From a virus: a DNA stretch of 40,648 nt. The notes under the pieces are model-generated. The model saw nothing but the letters and a program-made list of their open reading frames with translations, searched no databases and was not told where the DNA came from. Both the position numbers and the translations under genes were made by a program. How positions within the stretch are numbered: the first letter of the stretch is position 1; each line of letters starts with the position of its first letter. This document shows positions 35,541 to 40,648 of the stretch, piece by piece. Where the stretch lies: positions 1 through 40,648 of IMG/VR virus record IMGVR_UViG_3300030109_005320; one strand, written 5' to 3'.

Positions 35541-35800
35541 TAAAAAAAGTTTGTTTGCTTAGTATCTACATCTTTCTTTTTTTCTTTTTCTGGATCGCTA
35601 TCTTTATGTAAATAAAAACTGCAACCATGAATCAGAACTACTTTAGGTATAGAATCATACCCTCTTTTTTTTAATTCTTTTCTTGCATTTGGCTCCATGC
35701 ATTGATAATCGTTTTCAAAGCGAGTATTTGACTTATAAAAGTAATGACAAATATAACAAGACTTATTATTATCAATAGTCTGTTTTAACCTCTGATTCAT
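35540..35800 (-). CDS. Small Cys-containing protein between terminase genes
   Basis: 86 residues. C-Y-I-C-H near the start, a further Cys in Y-Q-C-M-E-P and H-G-C-S-F-Y suggest a four-ligand zinc site; the C-terminal third is highly charged (D-P-E-K-E-K-K-K-D). It overlaps the preceding gene by 29 bases and touches terL. It may be a terminase accessory or DNA-binding factor; this is inferred from place and cysteines only. Confidence 0.6.
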   Translation of the reverse strand: MNQRLKQTIDNNKSCYICHYFYKSNTRFENDYQCMEPNARKELKKRGYDSIPKVVLIHGCSFYLHKDSDPEKEKKKDVDTKQTNFF

Positions 35801-36605
35801 ATGACTCCTCTTTATCTATTATATATTCAGAATCTTCTATATCATCAGGATTAATGTCTTTAGGCAATAATGCTAACAAGTCATCATCCTCTGTTGCTGA
35901 ATTTAAAGATGGTTTATTAGGAACCGTACCACCATCCATCTGTAACATCTTAGCAAAAGTATCATTTACATTTTTAGCAACACCATATTGTCTAGAAGAA
36001 AAGGCTTGCTCTAATATACTTTTATAATTTGATATAACCTCTCCCTCTGTGACCCCATGATCACTAAGTAGTTTCTTTAACTCTTCTGCAACCATCATTT
36101 TTATTTTATGATTTTTAAGTAATCGTTTAAATGTAGCCTTTGGATTGTCTTGATCAGGTCTATATATCTTTCCAATAATATTAAGATCCTTTTCTGTAGC
36201 TCTACCTTTCTGTAACATAATAGATGCATACAAACCAATAGCTTCTTTTGTTCTTTTCTTGCGTTTTTCTTTATCTGCCCAGTCTTCCTGACTATTTCCG
36301 TAATAATTTTTAGATCCTTTGTAATTATTATAGTCAATAATCTTTTTATTTGGGCTAAATTCTCTTGTATATGGAAAATATACTAAATATCTAGTACTTG
36401 GTTTTCCTTTCGGGCCGTAGGGGCCCTTAACGTCAAGCGTTTTACACCCAAATCCAGCATCATCTATGATCCATTGGTTAGATTTCCTGGAATCTTGCCA
36501 GTAAGTAAAAGAAATGCCCTGTTTTTGCATCTCTTTCACTTCATCTGGGGTATATATATTACAAGAAATATTTTTTTTTCTAAATTTCCTGTTTATTGTG
36601 TCCAA
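35772..36605 (-). CDS. Putative terminase small subunit
   Basis: 277 residues, longer than the usual 130-200 for TerS. The middle holds a helical zone with A-S-I-M-L-Q-K-G-R and a L-K-N-H-K-I-K-M-M turn that could be the DNA-binding helix pair, followed by H-G-V-T-E-G-E-V-I-S-N-Y and a helix with A-K-N-V-N-D-T-F-A-K-M-L-Q-M, the type of oligomerisation segment seen in small terminases. The first about 120 residues are a basic, Tyr-rich domain I do not recognise. The tail is acidic. Position upstream of terL supports the call. Confidence 0.62.
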   Translation of the reverse strand: MDTINRKFRKKNISCNIYTPDEVKEMQKQGISFTYWQDSRKSNQWIIDDAGFGCKTLDVKGPYGPKGKPSTRYLVYFPYTREFSPNKKIIDYNNYKGSKNYYGNSQEDWADKEKRKKRTKEAIGLYASIMLQKGRATEKDLNIIGKIYRPDQDNPKATFKRLLKNHKIKMMVAEELKKLLSDHGVTEGEVISNYKSILEQAFSSRQYGVAKNVNDTFAKMLQMDGGTVPNKPSLNSATEDDDLLALLPKDINPDDIEDSEYIIDKEESYESEVKTDY

Positions 36606-36607
36606 AA

Positions 36608-36826
36608 CTAAGTTTTTTTAGTAGTTTTTTTAGTTTTAGTTGTCTTTTTTGGTTTATTAACAATGTTTTGCAGCCCTTCATACAAAATATTAACTGCATT
36701 TAACACTTCTATTTTAGTTGCTTGTCCAATTTTATTAGTAGAAGCATACTCATAAATCTCTATCTGAGTTTTATCTATCATATCTTTAAATAGTTTTGCT
36801 ATTTCTTTTTCTAATTCTTTATTCAT
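36608..36826 (-). CDS. First gene of the late arm, small basic-tailed protein
   Basis: 72 residues: a helical acidic half followed by a Lys/Thr-rich tail (K-P-K-K-T-T-K-T-K-K-T-T-K-K-T). It resembles a small DNA-binding or histone-like tail protein. It ends 2 bases before the terminase-type gene and has no clear Shine-Dalgarno sequence. Function unknown. Confidence 0.6.
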   Translation of the reverse strand: MNKELEKEIAKLFKDMIDKTQIEIYEYASTNKIGQATKIEVLNAVNILYEGLQNIVNKPKKTTKTKKTTKKT

Positions 36827-37008
36827 AGTAAATATTTTAGGTTATGGGAGGGCGGCGCCCAAAGCAAAGCCCGACCCGCTATTGAACAAATCTAAATACA
36901 ATAAGTATTAATATCAAATAGATATAGAAAAGCCATTAGAGGTATTATTTTTCCTCTCAGTCGACAATTATTAATAATGTTGGCCTAACCTACAACCAAT
37001 AAGGTGAT

Positions 37009-37045
37009 CATAATTGTTTGGTCTGGGTAGGATTCCCCAATTATG
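37009..37045. other. Stem-loop in the divergent region
   Basis: CATAATTG (37009-37016) is the exact reverse complement of CAATTATG (37038-37045). Inside, GG and CC can extend the pairing. No T tract follows on either strand, so it is a structured RNA element or operator, not a terminator. Confidence 0.5.
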
Positions 37046-37095
37046 TCATGTTGCGAGGCCTTGATACTATGGATTCTCATCTGCTTAATTCAACT

Positions 37096-37125
37096 ATTAC
37101 CTGGCAACGTTTTCAATCGTGTCAA
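37096..37125 (-). promoter_or_regulatory. Possible leftward sigma70-like promoter
   Basis: On the leftward strand, TTGACA (37120-37125) and GGTAAT (37096-37101) are separated by 18 bases. The -35 box is perfect and the -10 box is weak. It would drive the late arm from about 260 bases upstream of the first gene. If the phage uses its own polymerase late, this would be an early or host promoter instead. Confidence 0.3.
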
Positions 37126-37140
37126 CAAAAAAGTATATGC

Positions 37141-37175
37141 AAAAAAAAAGATACCGTCAAGTCACTAACGGTATC
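37141..37175 (-). terminator. Leftward Rho-independent terminator
   Basis: GATACCGT (37150-37157) and ACGGTATC (37168-37175) form a perfect 8-bp stem with a 10-base loop. On the leftward strand it is followed by nine T residues (37141-37149 as A on the top strand). No leftward gene lies upstream, so it either ends an unannotated leftward RNA from 37176-37394 or insulates the late promoter. Confidence 0.8.
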
Positions 37176-37394
37176 AAATATAAAAACAATACAAATAGAT
37201 AGAAATAAATACTAAAACTTAAGTAAATATAAAGAAAAATACGTGTCTATGCAAAAATTGTTATCCAATGTATTTACATGATAAACTATAATACCACCAT
37301 GCTCGTCACGGTACTATAGGGTAGACTTTTAGTTGAGAAATAGTGCTACGGCCTGATTTTTTCGGGCTTCAACCTTAATCTAAGTAATAATACA

Positions 37395-37811
37395 ATGGCA
37401 AATTTAAATTCACTTTCAATAAGCATAACCACAACCAACGGCGCCCGATTGACCACAATCAATAGCAAGAAGCCAGGCGCTAGTACTTATGACCAGCACT
37501 TGGAATTCACCAAGAACCGATACCTTAACCCAGTAAAGAACGAACCATTACCCGATACTTTAGCTCAGTTTCTTCGTGACAGACACGAGGCTCAGTCAGG
37601 TTTTGTACAATGTGTAGCCGACTCAGAGGAGGAGGCGGAACAGCTTTTGGGTATGCTTAAGAGTATGCATATCACTCACGAGTTTGGTGGACAAGCTAAG
37701 ACAAAGCTATCCAGCAATGGTAGACAGTATGTAGCTCAGATTCTCATGAACCCAATTGAGGTAGAAGAGGATGCAGTTGTAATGGATAGAATAATGTCCG
37801 CTTACAAGTAA
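37395..37811 (+). CDS. First rightward gene, GC-rich outlier of unknown function
   Basis: 138 residues, unrecognised. It begins M-A-N-L-N-S-L-S-I-S-I-T-T-T-N-G and has an acidic helix D-S-E-E-E-A-E-Q-L-L-G and a beta-type end. The codon choice differs visibly from the neighbours: GC is clearly higher by eye (use of GCC, GGC, CTC), while most of the genome is AT-rich. That fits strong expression or recent acquisition. It is flanked by a hairpin in its leader and by two hairpins, the second a terminator, behind it, so it is a self-contained cassette. Confidence 0.72.
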   Translation: MANLNSLSISITTTNGARLTTINSKKPGASTYDQHLEFTKNRYLNPVKNEPLPDTLAQFLRDRHEAQSGFVQCVADSEEEAEQLLGMLKSMHITHEFGGQAKTKLSSNGRQYVAQILMNPIEVEEDAVVMDRIMSAYK

Positions 37812-37829
37812 TAGGTAAATCCATGTATA

Positions 37830-37867
37830 ATAGGGAGTACGTGCTAGATAATAGCATGTCTTCCTAT
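37830..37867 (+). other. Long imperfect hairpin in the 3' region
   Basis: A stem of about 16 pairs (37830-37846 with 37852-37867, one bulge and G-T pairs) closes a short AT loop. It sits between the stop of the 138-residue gene and the terminator. It could be a 3' stability element or a small structured RNA. Confidence 0.55.
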
Positions 37868-37883
37868 CATGGTTTTAAGAAAT

Positions 37884-37917
37884 GTCAAGTACTAATCGTA
37901 CTTGTCTTATTTTTTTT
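37884..37917 (+). terminator. Rho-independent terminator
   Basis: CAAGTAC (37886-37892) pairs with GTACTTG (37898-37904) around a 5-base loop, then TCTTATTTTTTTT follows. It ends the transcript of the preceding gene. Confidence 0.85.
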
Positions 37918-37946
37918 AGAGAAGAGATTTAAAATCAATCCGTTTC

Positions 37947-37967
37947 ATAACTAACATAATCAACGAG
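37947..37967 (+). promoter_or_regulatory. Repeated leader motif, copy 1
   Basis: ATAACT, AACATAA, then TCAACGAG, ending 4 bases before the ATG at 37972. A near copy with two small insertions is at 38516-38539. Both copies follow a hairpin and precede a gene start, suggesting a shared promoter or translation-control element. Confidence 0.5.
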
Positions 37968-37971
37968 TACA

Positions 37972-38238
37972 ATGACTAGAAAAGATATACGAATGCACAT
38001 AATAAAAAGAAGAATAAGAATGCTAGAAAGAGTTTACAGATTTCTGTTAAGCGGTCTAGCTATCTCAGTTCTATGTATCATAGTATTTACTGTGAAGCTT
38101 GCAATAACAGATCAAGGTGCACATGGTCTTGTTGTGAGCATAATTATTGGATTGTTTACTATTGGCTTAATAAAGTTTGTAGTAGATAAACAATATGAAT
38201 ATGAATGCCATGAAATAATAAACTCATACAAAAACTAA
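37972..38238 (+). CDS. Small membrane protein with two TM helices
   Basis: 88 residues. A basic N terminus (R-M-H-I-I-K-R-R-I-R) is followed by two hydrophobic helices (about residues 24-44 and 52-70) and a charged tail (D-K-Q-Y-E-Y-E-C-H-E). It probably sits in the inner membrane with both ends in the cytoplasm (positive-inside rule). As an early gene it may be a superinfection-exclusion or host-modifying protein, but there is no recognised family. Confidence 0.65.
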   Translation: MTRKDIRMHIIKRRIRMLERVYRFLLSGLAISVLCIIVFTVKLAITDQGAHGLVVSIIIGLFTIGLIKFVVDKQYEYECHEIINSYKN

Positions 38239-38250
38239 GTACAAAACATT

Positions 38251-38436
38251 ATGCCAAAAACAGAACAACATATTAACAAATATTATGATAATGAAGAGGA
38301 ACAAAGAGAGGTAATTGAAAATATACATGATCTATTTATAAAAGATTATGGAACCGCTAATGAAGTAATGTCCATACAAGAATCAATACGAATGTATATG
38401 CCTAATTTATATAATAAAATAATATTAGGGCGCTAA
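38251..38436 (+). CDS. Small acidic protein
   Basis: 61 residues: M-P-K-T-E-Q-H-I-N-K-Y-Y-D-N-E-E-E-Q-R-E then a helical end (S-I-Q-E-S-I-R-M-Y-M-P). It follows the membrane protein by 12 bases with an A-rich leader. Unrecognised; an early accessory gene. Confidence 0.5.
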   Translation: MPKTEQHINKYYDNEEEQREVIENIHDLFIKDYGTANEVMSIQESIRMYMPNLYNKIILGR

Positions 38437-38481
38437 CCGATATCGGCAAAAATAGTAAGACCGTTATTGATACCATAACCC

Positions 38482-38516
38482 AAGTACGTAGGTGTGAAAG
38501 CCTATGTACTTATTTA
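38482..38516 (+). terminator. Hairpin, possible weak terminator
   Basis: AAGTACGTAGG (38482-38492) pairs with CCTATGTACTT (38501-38511) over 11 bases with one wobble and an 8-base loop. Only a short AT run follows, so termination would be weak. It shares an AGTACGT core with the hairpin at 37830-37867. Confidence 0.5.
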
Positions 38517-38539
38517 TAACTATAACATAAATCAACGAG
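38516..38539 (+). promoter_or_regulatory. Repeated leader motif, copy 2
   Basis: ATAACT, ATAACATAAA, then TCAACGAG directly before ATG 38540. It matches copy 1 (37947-37967) apart from an AT and an A insertion. Confidence 0.5.
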
Positions 38540-38719
38540 ATGGAAGAACCAACTCTAACAAAACAACAAATAACAGATTACATACTGTATGTCCTTCATG
38601 AATCCAATAGCCCCTATGATGAAATAGAATGGCTTATATATTTTGGAGTCAATGGACAAACGCAGAGCATATGTGATCACGTAACATCATTAATTAAAAC
38701 AAAAGGAAAACATGTCTAG
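38540..38719 (+). CDS. Small acidic protein (59 aa)
   Basis: 59 residues beginning M-E-E-P-T-L-T-K-Q-Q-I-T-D-Y and containing D-E-I-E-W-L-I-Y-F-G-V. It looks like a helical regulator or small inhibitor, but no family is recognised. It overlaps the next gene by 8 bases and is preceded by the repeated leader, which supports the start. Confidence 0.55.
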   Translation: MEEPTLTKQQITDYILYVLHESNSPYDEIEWLIYFGVNGQTQSICDHVTSLIKTKGKHV

Positions 38720-39008
38720 TACTAAAACATCAACATATTATAAAAAGTTACAAGCACATTATTCAAAAGATGATGAGGTGACAGAATTAGAAAACAAAGC
38801 TGAAACTTTTAAAAGTAATATTAGAATACAATATGAAGAACTAAAGCGTTCATATAGAACTGCAAATAATTCTTTTACCGAAGCATACATGGATGGTAAT
38901 GTATCATTACTTCTTGAAATAACAGATAGAATGCATATACTAGAAGACAAAATAAATACTATTAAACGTTTAATGGAAGAGTCTTTCAGTGAAGAACTTC
39001 CTGAATAA
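38712..39008 (+). CDS. Coiled-coil protein of unknown function
   Basis: 98 residues, nearly all helix: a charged first half (D-D-E-V-T-E-L-E-N-K-A-E-T-F-K) and a second heptad run (E-I-T-D-R-M-H-I-L-E-D-K-I-N-T-I-K). The end overlaps the next gene. It could be an oligomerising partner of the Ubl module, but position is the only support. Confidence 0.55.
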   Translation: MSSTKTSTYYKKLQAHYSKDDEVTELENKAETFKSNIRIQYEELKRSYRTANNSFTEAYMDGNVSLLLEITDRMHILEDKINTIKRLMEESFSEELPE

Positions 39009-39372
39009 TATATTTTATCAAGTACTGATAAGATATTTTAGATGGATTGTAAATCATTCCTGTATCGAACTATCAGAACATAAAAAATTTAGGTTCTTAA
39101 AAGATACAAAAGGTACAGGTGATTTTACTTTGTATGTACACATTGATAAAAATGGCAAGCCTATTATACAATCAATGTTACTGCATTGTACTAAATATGA
39201 TCAACATAAAGAGATTCCTATGACATATATACACAGGTCATGGGAATACGTTATGGATGACTCAATATTGTATAGCATGAATAATTTATCTTTTGATAAA
39301 GCAATGGATAATATGAGAAAACTAAGTATAGAAACAGAAATAATAGAAATAAAAAACGAGGAAGTATTATGA
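38989..39372 (+). CDS. Protein of unknown function upstream of the Ubl gene
   Basis: 127 residues from GTG 38989, which overlaps the preceding gene by 20 bases; no nearer ATG exists. The core F-R-F-L-K-D-T-K-G-T-G-D-F-T-L-Y-V and the following beta pattern suggest a small alpha/beta fold. H-C-T-K-Y-D-Q-H holds a Cys and two His that might bind metal. Not recognised. It is coupled to the Ubl gene by an ATGA overlap, so it may take part in the same pathway. Confidence 0.55.
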   Translation: MKNFLNNIFYQVLIRYFRWIVNHSCIELSEHKKFRFLKDTKGTGDFTLYVHIDKNGKPIIQSMLLHCTKYDQHKEIPMTYIHRSWEYVMDDSILYSMNNLSFDKAMDNMRKLSIETEIIEIKNEEVL

Positions 39373-39632
39373 TAGTACACGTAAAGAACAGCAACAAAAA
39401 CCTAACAAAAACTGTAGAAGGTGACTTTACTACTTTGTCTAGTGTTCTAGAAGAGCTAGCTAAGTATAATAACTATGAAGATTTATGTCCTGAAGGATGT
39501 AACTTTACTTTTAGAAGAGGTGATAGAATTGGTGAAACAGTTAATTCTAATACTAACCTTTCTTTATCTGCGGTTAACAATGAAGTTTTTATTAAAGTAA
39601 ATCCGAGCAAGCTCAATGCAGGAATTTATTAA
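39369..39632 (+). CDS. Ubiquitin-like beta-grasp protein
   Basis: 87 residues, predicted to be the modifier of the downstream conjugation enzymes. The strand order fits a beta-grasp fold: M-I-V-H-V-K-N (b1), L-T-K-T-V-E-G (b2), T-T-L-S-S-V-L-E-E-L-A-K-Y (helix), F-T-F-R-R-G-D-R-I (b3) and E-V-F-I-K-V-N-P (b5). It is followed in order by E2-like, JAB and E1 genes. The end, L-N-A-G85-I-Y, has a Gly two residues from the terminus; removal of I-Y by the JAB protease would leave a Gly end suited to E1. GAGGAAG precedes the ATG. PRTRC protein C is the closest family I can name, but similarity is weak. Confidence 0.68.
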   Translation: MIVHVKNSNKNLTKTVEGDFTTLSSVLEELAKYNNYEDLCPEGCNFTFRRGDRIGETVNSNTNLSLSAVNNEVFIKVNPSKLNAGIY

Positions 39633-39801
39633 TCAATATGAACTCATAATATTTGATAAACTAAAGCAATTAATTAAAGGGGAGCAAAATGATTTGTTTT
39701 CAGAATCACTCCCTGATAATTTATACGACTTGTGCCTTGAAATCATTAAGAAAGAAAATGATAAAGGTAAAACAGAACATAATTATACAAAATTATGGTA
39801 A
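39616..39801 (+). CDS. Small helical protein between Ubl and E2-like genes
   Basis: 61 residues, helical (Y-E-L-I-I-F-D-K-L-K-Q-L-I-K). It overlaps the Ubl gene by 17 bases and the E2-like gene by 7, so it is co-translated with them. It may be an adaptor for the conjugation enzymes; function unknown. Confidence 0.58.
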   Translation: MQEFINQYELIIFDKLKQLIKGEQNDLFSESLPDNLYDLCLEIIKKENDKGKTEHNYTKLW

Positions 39802-40648
39802 TACAAGAAGTAGAAAGATTAGCTAAAAATATCTTTGAGAAAGATAAATGTATAGTAGACTTGTCAGTAGATTACAATGGTAACCGAAAAGCAACGCTTA
39901 TAATTCTTTATCCTTATCTATATGTAGAGAATACTGAGTATTCAAATCATAATGTTGAGATTAATAACTTTGTTTTTAAAGTTACTATGTCAATAAAACA
40001 AAATGGTGATGAAATACATCTAGATAGGTTCTTAGATAAAAGAGGTTATAATCTTAATCCTGAAGCAAATATGATTGCTAAAAACTATGTGCATTCGCAT
40101 GTAAGTAATTATTGTTCTAATGAAGTATGCTTGGGTGAAGGTTGTGCTAATGCTGCATGGTTAAAACTATCAGATCATTATTTTATGAGCACAGAATCAT
40201 ATGAAGATATATCAGATGTAGTATTTGATTTCTTTGTTAATGTAAATAAAATATTTCATATAGAAGATGATGATGGTGGTCCATGGGTTAGAATAAGCAG
40301 TTTAACTGAAACAGATGAATATGGGGTTTATGAAGATATAGAAGAAGATGATTTTATTAATGCACACGAAGAACATGGTGTAGACGAATCATTTTTAGAA
40401 AACTATATAAAGAAAAATTCTAATCCTAAATATGATTTCTGTCCAGATACTGTTGCTTTTCTTTTGGAATCTTTTGAAGTATCAAGAGATATATTGACAA
40501 GTAAAAGAAATAACATTATAGACTATATGTACTCTGAGTTTATTACTCCATTAGTAGAAGTATATCCTTTTACTAGAAGTATTAGTGAGTATGAAAAAGA
40601 CGTAAGAGTATGTGAAGATGATTTATTAAAACCTTTCTATCCTACAGT
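39795..40648 (+). CDS. E2-like protein, N-terminal part (continues at 2-634)
   Basis: First 284 codons of a 462-residue protein whose frame runs through the terminal repeat into 2-634. Residues 100-114 read H-S-H102-V-S-N-Y-C-S-N-E-V-C112-L-G. In E2 enzymes the active site is H-P-N-x7-C-L with Cys ten residues after His; here H102 to C112 has the same spacing and is also followed by Leu. The flanking strand V-F-K-V-T-M-S-I and the later helix (D-V-V-F-D-F-F-V-N-V) suit a UBC-like fold. The remainder is an acidic, Tyr-rich extension of unknown role. E2 activity is inference; the Ubl, JAB and E1 neighbours support it. Confidence 0.62.
   Translation, partial: MVIQEVERLAKNIFEKDKCIVDLSVDYNGNRKATLIILYPYLYVENTEYSNHNVEINNFVFKVTMSIKQNGDEIHLDRFLDKRGYNLNPEANMIAKNYVHSHVSNYCSNEVCLGEGCANAAWLKLSDHYFMSTESYEDISDVVFDFFVNVNKIFHIEDDDGGPWVRISSLTETDEYGVYEDIEEDDFINAHEEHGVDESFLENYIKKNSNPKYDFCPDTVAFLLESFEVSRDILTSKRNNIIDYMYSEFITPLVEVYPFTRSISEYEKDVRVCEDDLLKPFYPT
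40550..40647. repeat. Right copy of the 98-bp terminal direct repeat
   Basis: Identical to 1-98. The window's last base (40648) does not match position 99. See the left copy. Confidence 0.9.

Larger units (their letters stand above)
36827..37394. other. Divergent control region between late and early arms (no gene)
   Basis: About 570 bases without a convincing gene, lying between the first leftward late gene and the first rightward gene. It contains a GC-rich island at about 36846-36885, a perfect palindrome ATTATTAATAAT (36967-36978), a stem-loop (37009-37045), a leftward terminator (37141-37175), a possible leftward promoter (37096-37125), a short hairpin GCCTGA/TCGGGC (37351-37367), and otherwise AT-rich DNA. 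It is the best place for promoters, and possibly an origin or packaging site since it adjoins the terminase genes. Which of these it is cannot be decided from sequence alone. Confidence 0.6.

Noticed and set aside
37018-37215. Open frame of 65 codons in the divergent region
   Set aside because: It runs through a stem-loop and a strong leftward terminator, has no plausible leader, and its composition looks random.
1-40648. tRNA genes, CRISPR arrays, integrase, repressor or insertion sequences
   Set aside because: None seen on reading both strands; small divergent tRNAs could be missed without a covariance search.

Overview
The window is very probably one complete, circularly permuted or circularised genome of a small tailed phage (about 40.55 kb). 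Bases 1-98 reappear at 40550-40647, and one gene runs off the right end and continues in frame at the left end. The DNA is AT-rich (about one third GC by eye), genes are tightly packed with many ATGA/TAATG overlaps, and I see no integrase, repressor, tRNA or CRISPR, so a lytic life style is the simplest reading. The P22-like portal, adaptor and beta-propeller nozzle, with no tape measure, tail tube or sheath gene, indicate a podovirus-like virion. Several small basic proteins resemble families I associate with marine phage contigs. The host cannot be fixed: some genes have good Shine-Dalgarno sequences (MCP, E1, SSB, giant protein, GTG-started 20560 gene), others have only A-rich leaders.

Layout: there are two opposing transcription arms. 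They diverge from a non-coding control region at 36827-37394 and converge, overlapping by 4 bp, at 8791-8794. The rightward arm (37395, through the origin, to 8794) carries accessory and early genes, a ubiquitin-like conjugation module, replication and recombination genes, and lysis genes. The leftward arm (36826 to 8791) carries packaging, capsid, neck, nozzle, fibres, a set of very small basic proteins, internal virion proteins, a 2917-residue giant protein and a metallophosphoesterase.

Main points. (1) A compact ubiquitin-like system lies at 39369-40648 joined to 1-3345: a beta-grasp Ubl, a protein with an E2-type His-x9-Cys-Leu motif, a JAMM/JAB protease with all expected catalytic residues, a ThiF/E1-type adenylyltransferase, and a second protein with an E2-like Cys loop resembling PRTRC protein B. 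(2) The next gene is a Sak4/AAA_24-like RecA-fold ATPase whose Walker A motif is at the extreme C terminus, which points to a circular permutation; an SSB-like gene with an acidic tail follows. (3) The giant late protein holds an A-D-N-D-G-D-K-M-H stretch matching the catalytic Mg-binding motif of the RNA polymerase beta-prime barrel, with a lysine-bearing candidate partner barrel about 360 residues upstream. It may be a virion-packaged RNA polymerase similar in concept to those of crAss-like phages. (4) The primase is a fusion of an AEP domain, a four-cysteine PriL-like segment and a RecA-fold helicase.

How the genes may work together (inference): the giant protein and neighbouring internal proteins would enter the cell with the DNA and could start transcription. 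The primase-helicase, SSB, permuted ATPase, Gp157-like protein and RusA would replicate and recombine DNA. The Ubl module would tag or untag host or phage proteins early. The M15 endolysin with two membrane proteins would lyse the cell.
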